Positions 17,824 through 27,123 of a stretch of DNA of 64,000 bases are shown one piece after another. The DNA is from an uncultured Rhizobiaceae group bacterium (lineage in GTDB: Bacteria > Pseudomonadota > Alphaproteobacteria > Rhizobiales > Rhizobiaceae): NCBI GenBank assembly GCA_937930635.1, contig CALHCF010000006.1:118208-182207 (forward strand), read 5' to 3'. Each line of letters opens with the position of its first letter. The stretch's first letter is position 1. A model generated the notes under the pieces. The model did no database searches. It was not told the origin of the DNA and worked only from the letters and a program-made list of their open reading frames with translations. The translations under genes were made by a program, and so were the position numbers.

Positions 17824-18603
17824 ATGAATATAGAAAAGAACCTGTGTCTGTCACTGCTCACCATCGCCGTCGCTTTAACAGTCATGCTATCGCTATCGAC
17901 CATTGTGTCCGGGGCGAGTGATATTCCCGCCAATGCTAGCGCGAGAACCTATGGAGAGGGTTGGACATGCAACCGCGGTTATAAAAAATATGTCCAAACC
18001 TGCACTGCAATTGAAGTGCCGGAAAACGCCTACTTGACGGACGACGGCTACGGCAGCGGTTGGAAATGTTCCAGAGGCTATCGCAATGTCAAGGACAAGT
18101 GCATTCAAATTGCCGTTCCAAAGCACGGATATCTTGACGGTTTGTTTTCAGGGTCGAGATGGAAGTGCAAGCGCGGCTATCGCAAACTGGACAAAGACTG
18201 TGTAGCGGTCGTGCTTCCAGAACATGGGTACCTGGCAGACGTATCCGATGATTCCGGATGGAAGTGCGCACGACCATACAGAAAGGTCGATACGGAGTGT
18301 AAGCCGGTCAATCCTCCCGAAAACGCATTTCTTACCGACTCCAAATACGGTCAAGGCTGGGAATGCGCGAGAGGATTCAGACAGTCCGGTGAAGTCTGCA
18401 TTCAAATCGTTGTGCCGAAGAACGGATATCTAACCAACTCATCCTACGGGATTGGATGGAAATGCGAGCGCGGCTATCGCAAATCTAGCGATAGGTGCAA
18501 GCAGTTCGATGTGCCGCAAAATGCCCACATCGACTACTCGGGAAGAAACTGGAATTGCGACAAGCCTTTCAGGAAATCAGGAAACAGATGCGAGAGGAAC
18601 TGA
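17824..18603 (+). CDS. Secreted protein with seven tandem Cys-pair repeats
   Basis: 259-aa exported protein. A signal peptide (LCLSLLTIAVALTVMLSLST) is followed by seven consecutive repeats of about 32-36 residues. The consensus is Gly-x-Trp-x-Cys-x-Arg-Gly-Tyr/Phe-(x)7-Cys, then Pro-x-Asn/His-Ala/Gly-Tyr-Leu. Every repeat keeps two Cys and a Trp, suggesting one disulphide per unit; units 4 and 7 replace Arg-Gly by Arg/Lys-Pro. The last unit ends at the C-terminus (RCERN). Such repeats suggest an extracellular or periplasmic binding or structural protein. I know no characterised family with this exact layout; the unit resembles the CKRGF motif in the TPR protein at 11248-11862. Confidence 0.82.
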   Translation: MNIEKNLCLSLLTIAVALTVMLSLSTIVSGASDIPANASARTYGEGWTCNRGYKKYVQTCTAIEVPENAYLTDDGYGSGWKCSRGYRNVKDKCIQIAVPKHGYLDGLFSGSRWKCKRGYRKLDKDCVAVVLPEHGYLADVSDDSGWKCARPYRKVDTECKPVNPPENAFLTDSKYGQGWECARGFRQSGEVCIQIVVPKNGYLTNSSYGIGWKCERGYRKSSDRCKQFDVPQNAHIDYSGRNWNCDKPFRKSGNRCERN

Positions 18604-19246
18604 CTCACTGACTCTATGCCACCTTGGTAACATCAATGATCAAATGGACTGTGTTGACTATAGGTGACCTCAGAAGAGACCGAAACCACTCCACTAGTGA
18701 CATGTCATCAACGTCTCCGAAGAGCTCGAAATAGCCATTGCCTTGCGTTTATGAGGGGCCGTATTATGGCGCAAGGTGATGTTGAGCGGTGCGTCGCAGG
18801 GTGGACAGGCGACCAATTTGGGGGTGCTGGTTAATCCCACGGCTGAAAAACAGGTGCAAAAAGCCGGACATAGTGGGGTTTGTGACAAGAGACTAGCAAT
18901 TTCATGCCCTTGCCGACGACAGATTAGTTTCCGCTAGGGCATCAGAATCTCCAGAATTTCTGTAAAAATTACTTGCACATGCGGTGATTTGTCGCTCATA
19001 ACAAGAGCATTCGGAGCAATCCACTTGCCCGGAGAACGGAAATCGGATCGCGGCTTATTGTACAACAACTTGCCGTAACCACAGGAAAGACTTCTGGTCG
19101 TCCGCGAGCCAGATGCGTGATGCCCCCTTTTCTGTTGTGGATGACTCTTGTGCATCACTTCACTTCCCTTCCCCGAGGGTTCGCTCCCGATACCAAAGAC
19201 GCCTCCGCAAATGTTGGCACTACCAACGGGAACAAGGAATCCCCAG
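18604..19246. other. 643-bp region without a supported gene; possible remnants
   Basis: Between the repeat-protein gene and the cold-shock gene. Two minus-strand stretches look faintly coding. Around 18610-18735 a frame reads GYFELFGDVDDMSLVEWFRS and continues to a stop, but lacks a start. A frame ending at 18934 closes with SDKSPHVQVIFTEILEILMP, but can only start inside the antisense of the cold-shock gene. Both may be degraded genes or chance. The last 150 bases are the likely long 5' leader of the cold-shock mRNA. Confidence 0.35.
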
Positions 19247-19453
19247 ATGCAAGGCACCGTAAAATTCTTCAACTCGGCAAAAGGATATGGCTTCATTACG
19301 CCCGACGATGGCGGCAATGATATTTTTGTTCATATTTCGGCAGTTGAACAATCCGGCATGACAACACTGACAGAAGGACAGAGTATCAGTTTTGAAGTGG
19401 AACCGGACCGCAAAGGCAAAGGGCCCAAGGCCATCGAGCTGAAAGTGCTGTGA
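19247..19453 (+). CDS. cspA: Cold-shock domain protein, CspA family
   Basis: 68-aa single cold-shock domain, an OB-fold RNA/ssDNA chaperone. It starts MQGTVKFFNSAKGYGFITPDDG with RNP1 (KGYGFI) and has RNP2 (DIFVHIS) at about residues 26-32, then the usual GQSISFEVEPDRKGKGPKAIEL ending. ATG 19247 is preceded by AAGGAA and gives exact family length; the frame is open further upstream but without homology. A gene-free stretch lies upstream, so a long regulatory leader, common in csp mRNAs, is possible. Confidence 0.95.
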   Translation: MQGTVKFFNSAKGYGFITPDDGGNDIFVHISAVEQSGMTTLTEGQSISFEVEPDRKGKGPKAIELKVL

Positions 19454-19499
19454 TCCGCCGGGCAGGAAAAGCGGCACCTGGATAGGGCCAGCACCTGGG

Positions 19500-19534
19500 A
19501 ATCGCCGTTGAAAAGCGGTGGTTCTTTTGTTTTC
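19500..19534 (+). terminator. Intrinsic terminator after the cold-shock gene
   Basis: AATCGCCG / CGGTGGTT pair over 8 bp (two G-T) around TTGAAAAG, followed by CTTTTGTTTTC. It lies 46 bases after the stop, just before the convergent dehalogenase gene ends. Confidence 0.65.
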
Positions 19535-19548
19535 AAAAAGTGCGGTTT

Positions 19549-20457
19549 CTAAGCCTTGCCAAAGTGAGCAATAGCAGCGCGCGCAACCGGTCTGCCCCAC
19601 TCCTGAACAAAATGACCGGCCTCCTCGACTATCATTGGTTCGGGGCAGTTGCGGATAACCTGTTGCATGACATTCATCACACCGACACCCAACACCGGGT
19701 CCTGAGCTCCGATGGCCATGAAGGTATCGCCTTCCCACTCCTTACTCCAGAACTCCAGCGCCCGTTTGCTGGTCTTCACACCCTCCATATCCGGTTCAAC
19801 CATCACCATTTCGGGAAAGCGGCGCACACCACCTTTATAGCGAATATCGGGAAACGGTGCATCATAGGCAGCAATCTCTGCATCGCTTAGATGCGGCGTT
19901 GAACGCTTCATCAGATCACCAACAGCCATGTCAGGCTGGCTGGCGGCATAGGCCTTCCATTCAAGAAATCCCTTTCCCGGCGAAACACCGGTGGCCAGCG
20001 CCGTGTTCATGATGATCAGACGATCAAAACGGTCCGGCATTTCATGCGGCAACGTAAGACCCAGCACCCCACCCCAATCCTGAACGACCAATGTGATGTT
20101 CTTCAGATCAAGTCGCCGAATGAGTTCCAGCAACATGTTGCGGTGAAAATGGAACCTGTAAACCTCATCATCGACAGGTTTGTCTGATCTGCCAAAACCC
20201 AGAAAATCGGGGGCAACGACCCGTGCGCCTGTCGCCAGGAATTCCGGAATCATGTGTCGATAAAGGAAAGACCAGGAAGGTTCGCCATGCAGGCACAGAT
20301 AAGTGGTTGTTGCGTCCTTTGGCCCCTCATCAACCCTGTGAATGCGCAGCCCTTCATAGCCCTTCAGGTCATCCACATAATGTGGCGTGTAATCGAAATC
20401 CGGCAGGTCGGCAAAACGATCTTCCGGCGTGCGCAAGGCTTCTATGGTCGGGTTCAC
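19549..20457 (-). CDS. Haloalkane dehalogenase, HLD-I type
   Basis: 302-aa alpha/beta-hydrolase. LCLHGEPSWSFLYRHMIP carries the oxyanion-hole segment; VVQDWGG holds nucleophile Asp127 and halide-binding Trp128. AIGAQDPVLG gives the catalytic acid Asp253, and EAGHFVQEW gives His282. Trp167 in GFLEW is a plausible second halide ligand. The nucleophile-acid-His arrangement with the acid after beta-7 fits the DhlA/HLD-I group, which hydrolytically removes halide from alkyl halides. Related epoxide hydrolases share the fold, but the HGEPxW and QDWGG context favours dehalogenase. A LysR gene 26 bases away is co-oriented upstream. Confidence 0.85.
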   Translation of the reverse strand: MNPTIEALRTPEDRFADLPDFDYTPHYVDDLKGYEGLRIHRVDEGPKDATTTYLCLHGEPSWSFLYRHMIPEFLATGARVVAPDFLGFGRSDKPVDDEVYRFHFHRNMLLELIRRLDLKNITLVVQDWGGVLGLTLPHEMPDRFDRLIIMNTALATGVSPGKGFLEWKAYAASQPDMAVGDLMKRSTPHLSDAEIAAYDAPFPDIRYKGGVRRFPEMVMVEPDMEGVKTSKRALEFWSKEWEGDTFMAIGAQDPVLGVGVMNVMQQVIRNCPEPMIVEEAGHFVQEWGRPVARAAIAHFGKA

Positions 20458-20483
20458 GGCATACCTCTTGGCTGCGAGGGAGG

Positions 20484-21377
20484 TTAGCGACCCATAGCAG
20501 ATAAGGCTTCACCAAGAAAATCAAAAACATAGCGGACCCGACGGCTTGTTTTCAGCGCCGCATGGGATGTCAGCCAGACAGGAAGAACCGGCAGAGACAG
20601 ATCACCAAGCAAACGCACCACCCGATCATCAGCACGAGCGACCCACTGCGACGTAAACCCAACACCCAGTCCGGCCAGAACCATATTCCAGGCAACCACC
20701 TGATCATCGCAGCGATAGGCAAAGAACTCGCGGTCGACCTCCCAGCCAAGCTGGCGGGCGCCCTCGATTATCAGTGTTGAACGGTCGTAACCAATAACAC
20801 TGTGCAGTTGCAGGTCATCCATGGTTTCAGGGGCTGGTCGCTCCGCAAGATAGGCATGAGATGCATAAAGGCCCAAAGGCATATCGGCGACATGGCGGGC
20901 AATAAGATCAACCTGCGTTGGCCTGACCATCCGCAAGGCAATGTCTGCTTCGCGAAACAGCAGGTTCTCAACCGCATCCGTTGCCACAACTTCCACCTGT
21001 ATGCGCGGTTCGTTTCGTCGCAAACGCGCCAGCAGTGGTGGCAGGATATAGGTGGCAACAAGCTGGCTTGCGGTAATACGTACATTTCCCGCCAGGTCAT
21101 CCGCTCTTCCCGCCGCTGCTAAAGACAGGTTAGCAGCCGCAACCGCCATAGTCCGCGCGTGGAAAATCAGGTCTTGCCCCTGCTGGGTCAATCTCAACCC
21201 CCGGGCGTGACGTTCAAACAACGAGACACCAAGGTCCGCTTCCAGGGCTTGTATGACACGCCCAATGGTCGGCTGACTGACGCCCGTTTCACGCGCCGCA
21301 GCAGAGAGCGACCCCTGATCCGCCACGGCGACAAACAGGTTTATATGCTCCCAATTGAAGTCAAAACGATTATCCAT
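20484..21377 (-). CDS. LysR-family transcriptional regulator
   Basis: 297-aa LysR regulator: the N-terminal HTH (FVAVADQGSLSAAARETGVSQPTIGRVIQALE), the linker LFERHARGLRLTQQG, and an effector domain beginning NVRITASQLVATYILPPLL. It diverges from the SDR-type gene across a 93-bp AT-rich spacer and precedes the dehalogenase gene on the same strand. It could control either; LysR proteins usually act on the divergent neighbour. The effector is unknown. Confidence 0.93.
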   Translation of the reverse strand: MDNRFDFNWEHINLFVAVADQGSLSAAARETGVSQPTIGRVIQALEADLGVSLFERHARGLRLTQQGQDLIFHARTMAVAAANLSLAAAGRADDLAGNVRITASQLVATYILPPLLARLRRNEPRIQVEVVATDAVENLLFREADIALRMVRPTQVDLIARHVADMPLGLYASHAYLAERPAPETMDDLQLHSVIGYDRSTLIIEGARQLGWEVDREFFAYRCDDQVVAWNMVLAGLGVGFTSQWVARADDRVVRLLGDLSLPVLPVWLTSHAALKTSRRVRYVFDFLGEALSAMGR

Positions 21378-21470
21378 TCATTTTTGAATATCATAATATC
21401 ATATTTTGGCAATATCACTTCATATTTGAAATATTAGGCTATGTGGACCGAAACCAAATGGAGATCCATC

Positions 21471-22448
21471 ATGCCTGTAAACAACAAGACAGTTCTCATT
21501 CTGGGTGCCAGCGGCCGTTTTGGACGCGCTGCAACCCGCGCGTTTGCGCAACATGGCTGGACCGTTCGGGCTCAGGCCCGGTCGGAAAAGAAAACCAAAA
21601 CCTCCGCAGGGGTCGAAACCCTGATCTTTGATCCGCTTGATCAGGCTGCTATGGCCAGGGCCAGCAAACATTGCGCTGTTATCGTCAATGCCCTCAATCC
21701 CCCCTATCAGGCCTGGAAACGCGAACTGCCGCGCCTCACCAGGGCCGTCATCGACGCTGCCCACGTATCCGGTGCCACCATCATGCTTCCTGGCAATATC
21801 TATAATTTTGGCGTGAACATGCCACCGCGCCTTACCAGCGAAATGCCGCAACACGCAAAGACCGGCAAGGGCAAACTGCGCATTGAGATGGAGAACTCTT
21901 ATCGGGCTGCAAGCGCAAAGGGCATTCAGACCCTCATTTTACGTATGGGCGACTTTCTCGAGCGCAAAGCAACGGGAAACTGGTTCGATACCCACATGAC
22001 GCCCAGGCTTGGCAAAGGAAAATTCCTTTACCCCGGACGGACGGACATTCCCCATGCCTGGGCCTATCTGCCGGATGCGGCGCGCGCCGCGGTGGCCCTC
22101 GCCGAAAAAAGACAAGACTTGCGGCTGTTCGAAGACATCCCCTTTGGCGGGACCGATCTCACCGGAGAGCAAATGCGTCTTGCGATAGAAAATACCCTCC
22201 ATCGTCCCATCGGGTTCGCAGGTTTCCCCTGGTGGGCTCTCCGCCTCGCGGCGCCCTTTAGCCCGTTGATGCGAGAGGTGCTGGAAATGCGCTATTTGTG
22301 GGACACGCCCCACAGTCTCGATAATTCAAAATTGGAAGAAATCTTGCCGAACTACCGGCCAACGCCGCTTGACGAAATCATGGGCGACATTCTGACAAAC
22401 CACCTGCCTGCCGCAACTTCCATCCGGCAAGAACCGGCCCTTACATAA
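21471..22448 (+). CDS. NAD(P)-binding atypical SDR / epimerase-like protein
   Basis: 325-aa Rossmann-fold protein. It begins NKTVLILGASGRFGRAATRAF with the GxxGxxG dinucleotide motif. INALNPPYQAWKRELPRLTRAVIDAA and MLPGNIYNFG follow; this resembles the sugar-nucleotide-epimerase-like atypical SDRs (NAD-dependent epimerase family) without a standard YxxxK. ATG 21471 has GGAG upstream; the ATG ten codons earlier does not. The reaction is not predictable. It is divergent from the LysR gene and overlaps convergent csaA by 8 bases. Confidence 0.82.
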   Translation: MPVNNKTVLILGASGRFGRAATRAFAQHGWTVRAQARSEKKTKTSAGVETLIFDPLDQAAMARASKHCAVIVNALNPPYQAWKRELPRLTRAVIDAAHVSGATIMLPGNIYNFGVNMPPRLTSEMPQHAKTGKGKLRIEMENSYRAASAKGIQTLILRMGDFLERKATGNWFDTHMTPRLGKGKFLYPGRTDIPHAWAYLPDAARAAVALAEKRQDLRLFEDIPFGGTDLTGEQMRLAIENTLHRPIGFAGFPWWALRLAAPFSPLMREVLEMRYLWDTPHSLDNSKLEEILPNYRPTPLDEIMGDILTNHLPAATSIRQEPALT

Positions 22449-22785
22449 GGCGCTCGCCGTTCGGCACCACCTTGCCGGGTTGTGCCAGAACAACTGCTCC
22501 CGCCACATCTGCAAAGCCCAAAGTCAGAACTTCCGACATAAAGGGGCCGATCTGACGTGGCGGGAAATTCGTAACCGCCATCACCTGACGACCCACCAAT
22601 TCTTCGGGAGCATAGTGAACGGTGATCTGGGCTGATGACTTTTTTTGCCCAACCTCATCACCAAAGTCGATAACAAGCTTGATGGCTGGCTTACGGGCTT
22701 CGGGAAAGGGGTGCGCCTCAACCACCGTTCCAACCCGGATATCGACTTTCAAAAAATCATCGAACGAAATTGTTTCGCCGGTCAT
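22441..22785 (-). CDS. csaA: CsaA-type tRNA-binding domain protein
   Basis: 114-aa OB-fold protein of the CsaA / EMAP-II-like tRNA-binding family, proposed to act as an export-related chaperone. It shows the full family pattern: FLKVDIRVGTVVEAHPFPEARKPAIKL, IDFGDEVGQKKSSAQIT, YAPEELVGRQVMAVTNFPPRQIG and the end VVLAQPGKVVPNGERL. It is last in a minus-strand set ybjN-proC-csaA; the ATG overlaps the proC stop by 4 bases (ATGA). Confidence 0.92.
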   Translation of the reverse strand: MTGETISFDDFLKVDIRVGTVVEAHPFPEARKPAIKLVIDFGDEVGQKKSSAQITVHYAPEELVGRQVMAVTNFPPRQIGPFMSEVLTLGFADVAGAVVLAQPGKVVPNGERLM

Positions 22786-23627
22786 GAACCTGCAAGCTCC
22801 CGCGATCTTTCTGTCGCGGCAGCAACAGCCTGCTCCATGAGGGCCGCAAGACCAGCTTCATCCATCAGGACTTCCAGCGCAGCCGCCGTTGTGCCATTGG
22901 GCGAGGTTACGTTTTTGCGCAATTGCGCAGCGGAAAGATCGGACTGCCGCAGCAATTCGCCAGCGCCGCTCACCGTAGCCTGCGCCAGAAATGTCGCCAG
23001 AGGAACCGGCAAACCCGCTTTCACCCCGGCAGATGCCAGCGCTTCCGCCATATAAAAGACATAGGCAGGCCCGCTGCCGGAAACTCCGGTCACCGCGTCC
23101 ATGAGCGCCTCATCGTCAATCCATTCCACCTGTCCGATGGACGACAGCAAGTCGCTGACCATAACCTTTTGCGCGTCGCTGACGGACGCACTCGACACGC
23201 AAACCGTGATGCCGCGCCCTATCTGGGCCGGTGTGTTGGGCATAGCGCGAATGACACGAACAGGGTCCCCCTGAAAGGAACCAAATGGCGCAGACAATTG
23301 TGCAATTGTGGTCCCCGCAGCAACCGACAAGAGAGCATTTTCCCTACCCATCAAAGGCACGAGTTGCGGCAAAACGGCATCCATCATCTGCGGCTTGACG
23401 GCAACAATGACAATATCCTGCTCACCTGCCTGCTCGACAGATGTGAAATGCCTCAAACCGTGGTCCGCGATCATACGGGCAATAGGCTCCGGCGGATCAG
23501 GATCAATGACTGTTATTGAGTCCCGCTCATTGCCGGCGGCAAGCCAGCCCCCCAACATCGCACCTCCCATATTTCCAGCACCCACCAGACATACCATCGG
23601 CGAGGCGAGCACGTGGGAGGAGTTCAT
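22782..23627 (-). CDS. proC: Pyrroline-5-carboxylate reductase
   Basis: 281-aa NAD(P)H-dependent enzyme for the last step of proline synthesis. The Rossmann motif is VCLVGAGNMGGAMLGGWLAAG. IVAVKPQMMDAVLP, RAMPNTPAQIGRGITV and the conserved C-terminal signature DAVTGVSGSGPAYVFYMAEAL...G follow. I choose ATG 23627, four bases from the ybjN stop, because the open frame extending 44 codons upstream has no homology. Translational coupling on both sides (ybjN, csaA) indicates one operon. Confidence 0.94.
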   Translation of the reverse strand: MNSSHVLASPMVCLVGAGNMGGAMLGGWLAAGNERDSITVIDPDPPEPIARMIADHGLRHFTSVEQAGEQDIVIVAVKPQMMDAVLPQLVPLMGRENALLSVAAGTTIAQLSAPFGSFQGDPVRVIRAMPNTPAQIGRGITVCVSSASVSDAQKVMVSDLLSSIGQVEWIDDEALMDAVTGVSGSGPAYVFYMAEALASAGVKAGLPVPLATFLAQATVSGAGELLRQSDLSAAQLRKNVTSPNGTTAAALEVLMDEAGLAALMEQAVAAATERSRELAGS

Positions 23628-23629
23628 GC

Positions 23630-24139
23630 TCAAGCCTCGCCGACCGTGTCGAACAGCACGCTGTCCAACGCATCCGTCGCCGACTTCCCAGCCCAAACGA
23701 CGAATTGAAATGCCTGATAATAACGTTCGCAGCACGTCAGTGCGTTCTGCAAAAGACACTCGATTTGCGCTTCATTGGCCTCCGCCCCACCGGCAAGCGG
23801 CACGGCATGACGATACATCACCGAGCCATCACTCAACCAAAGGTCGAAGTGACCAAAAAGCATTTGTTCATTGATGAGAGAAAGAAGCCGCATGGTCTCA
23901 ACACTGCGACTCTCCGGAATGCGCATATCGAACGCGCTGGCAATATGAAGCGCTTCAAAATTGGCCATCCAGGAAAACGACACGCTGTAATCGGTCCAGA
24001 TTCCCTGCACCATAATGGCGATCTCATCTTCGGTGGCGCGCTCAAACGACCACTTCTTGAAATCGGCAAACTGCTCCACGGCATCCACCGGATTACCGTT
24101 GCGCCCGAACTCATGTTCCTGAACTTCCATCTGACCCAT
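23630..24139 (-). CDS. ybjN: YbjN-family sensory-transduction-like protein
   Basis: 169-aa cytoplasmic protein of the YbjN family. It has the two-layer fold pattern seen in related type III chaperone-like domains (AIMVQGIWTDYSVSFSWMANFEALHIASAFDM, LLSLINEQMLFGHFDLWLSDGSVMYRHAV). The ATG at 24139 or 24130 (MEVQEHEF) is the likely start; the frame is open further upstream without family similarity. It sits first in ybjN-proC-csaA, a conserved Rhizobiales order. Molecular function is not established. Confidence 0.87.
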   Translation of the reverse strand: MGQMEVQEHEFGRNGNPVDAVEQFADFKKWSFERATEDEIAIMVQGIWTDYSVSFSWMANFEALHIASAFDMRIPESRSVETMRLLSLINEQMLFGHFDLWLSDGSVMYRHAVPLAGGAEANEAQIECLLQNALTCCERYYQAFQFVVWAGKSATDALDSVLFDTVGEA

Positions 24140-24459
24140 CTGGTGCAATACTTCCCTATTCACCGAGAACAACACTGCGCTGCTGCCAGCCAAAAGACCG
24201 ACCCGCACCAACGCAACAACTCGAAAAACCTGATCGGATGGAACAATTGACCAGCAAGCCATCCCGAATCATTCAATAGATTCAGAATATAACGAGACAC
24301 CGGGAAACAAAGCCCCGGATTAGCCACCACCCACAGAATCACTAGAACAACACTGAATCAGAATACTCAAAACCACCGACAAGTGATTCAAAGGAATCAG
24401 AAATCCGGCACGACCGGCATAACAAGCAAGTCGTGGATAACTTTTTGGAAGCTCGAATT

Positions 24460-24774
24460 TTAGCTCTTTGAGGCGGGCTTTTTCTTTGTCGTTTTGGATT
24501 TAGCAGCAGATTTCGCATCACCAGAACCGGCAATCTGCTCCTTCAGACTATCCAGTTCAGCGCGCAATGCGTCGTTTTCTAGCCGCGCCCTGGACGCCAT
24601 CTCCTTGACGACTTCAAACTCGTCACGCTGGACCAGATCCATCTGGCCGATCAGTCGTTCAGCCTGCCCCTTGAGTGCAGTCTCAACCTCGCGGCGCGCA
24701 CCCTGAGCCACACCCGCAGCGTCAGTCATCAGTTTGGCAAACTCGTCAAATACGCGGTTGGGGCCCTGTGACAT
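24460..24774 (-). CDS. ubiK: Ubiquinone biosynthesis accessory factor UbiK-like (BMFP)
   Basis: 104-aa coiled-coil protein. NRVFDEFAKLMTDAAGVAQG and the segment AERLIGQMDLVQRDEFEVVKEMASRARLEN are the membrane-fusogenic-protein/UbiK signature. A Lys/Ala/Ser-rich basic tail (AAKSKTTKKKPASKS) ends the protein. UbiK binds UbiJ and lipids to assist aerobic ubiquinone synthesis in enterobacteria; the role in alphaproteobacteria is inferred. I use ATG 24774 (MSQGPN). It diverges from lgt over a 304-bp spacer holding a 10-bp inverted repeat. Confidence 0.87.
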   Translation of the reverse strand: MSQGPNRVFDEFAKLMTDAAGVAQGARREVETALKGQAERLIGQMDLVQRDEFEVVKEMASRARLENDALRAELDSLKEQIAGSGDAKSAAKSKTTKKKPASKS

Positions 24775-24945
24775 GCTCTGCTCTCTCTTACTCGTCTGAT
24801 CCAACCATCTATCTAGGACCTGTTACGGTTTGCTTCAACACCAGGGCAGAATGACTGCAAGAATGGTTTACGCAATCTTCCGGCACACTCAGTCAGGCAC
24901 ACAATACCGGCAAGCTACGGAACCCTGCTGCATGCACCGCTGCCA

Positions 24946-24976
24946 GCCCTGTAAACACAGCAGCCATTTACAGGGC
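24946..24976. repeat. 10-bp perfect inverted repeat in the ubiK-lgt spacer
   Basis: GCCCTGTAAA (24946-24955) and TTTACAGGGC (24967-24976) are exact inverted copies 11 bases apart. The 304-bp spacer (24775-25078) between divergent ubiK and lgt otherwise holds no gene. The element is about 100 bases before lgt. No T-tract follows, so an operator for a dimeric regulator or an RNA hairpin in the lgt leader is more likely than a terminator. Confidence 0.55.
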
Positions 24977-25078
24977 ATTGCGATCGTGTGTTTTTGTTCA
25001 GGAGAATTTTTCAAAAAAAGCAAAACTTGAAGCAACGACGAATAAGAGGCAAAGAAGCATCATATTCAACCGGGTCAG

Positions 25079-25954
25079 ATGTCCATGAATCCTCTTGCCC
25101 AGACTGCTCTCGCACTCCCCTTTCCTGCCATCGATCCGGTGCTCATTGAAATCGGCCCCCTGGCGGTACACTGGTACGGCATCGCCTATGTCACAGGCAT
25201 CCTGCTGGGGTGGTGGTTTGCCAAGCGTGTTGTCTCCAACGCAAAACTATGGCCTCCAACGGGTTCACCCATATCGACGGATGAGCTTGATGATTTCCTG
25301 ACCTGGGCGGTCATTGGCATCATCGCGGGGGGACGGCTGGGCTACGTTCTTTTTTATAACCCAGCCTTTTATGCATCAAACCCGCTCCAGACCTTCGCAA
25401 TCTGGGACGGCGGCATGAGCTTTCATGGCGGAGCCTTGGGAACCATCATCGCCATGGTGCTCTTTGCGCGCAGCCGCCAGTTCTCCGCTTTCTCGTTGCT
25501 CGATGTGGTGGCCGCGGCGTCCTGCTTTGGCCTGTTCTTTGGCCGCATCGCAAATTTCATCAATTCAGAATTATGGGGTCGCCCCACGGATGTGCCCTGG
25601 GCGTTCATCTTTCCCACTGGCGGCCCGGACCCTCGCCACCCCAGTCAGCTCTATGAAGCGGGCCTGGAAGGTCTCGCATTATTTTGCGTCCTTATCGTAT
25701 TGATTTATGCCATGGGCAAGCTGAAAACCCCCGGCTTTGTTGGTGGAGCCTGGGTCTTTGGCTATGGCATTTCGCGCATCACAGTCGAATTTTTCCGTGA
25801 ACCCGACGCACATCTTGGCTACCTGGCAAATGGTTGGCTGACCATGGGCATCGCGCTTTCCATTCCTATGCTGGCCATCGGCCTGTGGGGGATGGTGAAT
25901 GCCGCAAGCCGCACACCCTGGTACACCAGACAACCGGAAACTGACGCCACGTGA
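25079..25954 (+). CDS. lgt: Prolipoprotein diacylglyceryl transferase
   Basis: 291-aa polytopic inner-membrane enzyme that moves diacylglycerol from phosphatidylglycerol to the lipobox Cys of prolipoproteins. Family landmarks are present: [35 protein letters not shown], the HGGALGTI loop with essential His, and the Lgt signature [34 protein letters not shown] and the C-terminal TM region follow. The stop overlaps the GTG of the next gene (GTGA), so lgt, the methyltransferase gene and probably pgeF form an operon. Confidence 0.95.
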   Translation: MSMNPLAQTALALPFPAIDPVLIEIGPLAVHWYGIAYVTGILLGWWFAKRVVSNAKLWPPTGSPISTDELDDFLTWAVIGIIAGGRLGYVLFYNPAFYASNPLQTFAIWDGGMSFHGGALGTIIAMVLFARSRQFSAFSLLDVVAAASCFGLFFGRIANFINSELWGRPTDVPWAFIFPTGGPDPRHPSQLYEAGLEGLALFCVLIVLIYAMGKLKTPGFVGGAWVFGYGISRITVEFFREPDAHLGYLANGWLTMGIALSIPMLAIGLWGMVNAASRTPWYTRQPETDAT

Positions 25955-27057
25955 ATCCACTGGAACTGGAAATCCGTGCATTGATTGAGCAGGATGGTCC
26001 GCTTTCAATTGCTGACTACATGGCGCTGTGCCTCGCTCACCCGCAACATGGCTATTACACAACGGGACACCCCGTAGGGGGACGTGCATCCGCCAACAGG
26101 ACCGGCGGAGATTTTATCACCGCTCCCGAAGTCAGCCAGATATTTGGCGAGATGATTGCAGTCTGGTGCATGGAGATGTGGCAGAAACTGGGGTCGCCCC
26201 CCTCTTTCAATCTGGTCGAAACAGGCCCCGGGCGCGGCACGCTCATGAAAGACCTGTTGCGGGTTTCACGGGCATTGCCTGATTTCCTGAAGGCAGCAGA
26301 AGTTTATCTCGTTGAAATCAGCCCCACTTTGAGCGAACAGCAGAGCCTGACGTTGTCCGACAGCGACCTGCCGGTGACCTGGGTTCGTGACGTGCAGACA
26401 ATCCCTCAAAGACCAACCATCCTGATCGCCAACGAACTGCTTGACGCGCTGCCCTTCCATCAATGGGTCAAGACAGATCAAGGCTGGCGGGAAAAAGCTG
26501 TTGGCCTGAAAGACGGCGCGCTTGTTTTCACCACCCGTCCGGCGACCCTTGCCCCAACCAGCCTTCCAGCGGATCATCACGCCGCACCTGTTGGTACGAT
26601 CTATGAAACCGCCCCCGCACGGGAGGGCTTTGTCGCTACCATTGCTCAGCGATTGAAAACGGACACCGGTGCCGCGCTTTTCATCGACTATGGACATATT
26701 TCCACAGGCTTCGGTGACACGCTTCAGGCGGTGCGGGGCCACGGCTTTGCAAACCCTTTGCTGGAACCCGGCAAAAGCGATATCACCAGCCATGTTGACT
26801 TTGCCCCTCTTCTCTCAACCGCCCGGCTTTCAGGCTGCGTCGCCCCCGAACCAGTTACTCAGGGCGCATTCCTAATCTCCCTTGGACTTCTGGAAAGGGC
26901 CGGCAATCTTGGGACAAACAAACCGGCATCCGTTCAGCAGACCCTGCAAAGCGCGGTTGAACGACTGGCAGAACCAGACAAGATGGGCGATCTGTTCAAG
27001 GTCATGGCCTTTGGCGCTCCAGCCAGTCTCGACGCACGATGGCCGGGTTTTGCCTAA
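25951..27057 (+). CDS. MidA/NDUFAF7-type SAM-dependent methyltransferase
   Basis: 368-aa class I methyltransferase of the COG1565 (NDUFAF7/MidA) family; the mitochondrial member dimethylates an Arg of the NDUFS2 subunit of complex I. The N-terminus has [18 protein letters not shown] and [20 protein letters not shown]. The SAM-binding strand is [17 protein letters not shown], followed by [16 protein letters not shown] and [10 protein letters not shown]. It starts at GTG 25951 overlapping the lgt stop. The bacterial substrate is unproven. Confidence 0.92.
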   Translation: MNPLELEIRALIEQDGPLSIADYMALCLAHPQHGYYTTGHPVGGRASANRTGGDFITAPEVSQIFGEMIAVWCMEMWQKLGSPPSFNLVETGPGRGTLMKDLLRVSRALPDFLKAAEVYLVEISPTLSEQQSLTLSDSDLPVTWVRDVQTIPQRPTILIANELLDALPFHQWVKTDQGWREKAVGLKDGALVFTTRPATLAPTSLPADHHAAPVGTIYETAPAREGFVATIAQRLKTDTGAALFIDYGHISTGFGDTLQAVRGHGFANPLLEPGKSDITSHVDFAPLLSTARLSGCVAPEPVTQGAFLISLGLLERAGNLGTNKPASVQQTLQSAVERLAEPDKMGDLFKVMAFGAPASLDARWPGFA

Positions 27058-27123
27058 CAGGTCTTGCGACACACTATGGGTTTGATACCCTGTTTCTCAA
27101 CTTCATTGGAACTGTAATACCTC

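Noticed and set aside
18934..19317. 127-codon minus-strand open frame
   Set aside because: Its start lies in the antisense of the cold-shock gene; only the tail could be a remnant, noted separately.
23516..24250. 244-codon plus-strand open frame
   Set aside because: Antisense to proC and ybjN; the translated product is rich in His, Arg and Gln and has no domain.
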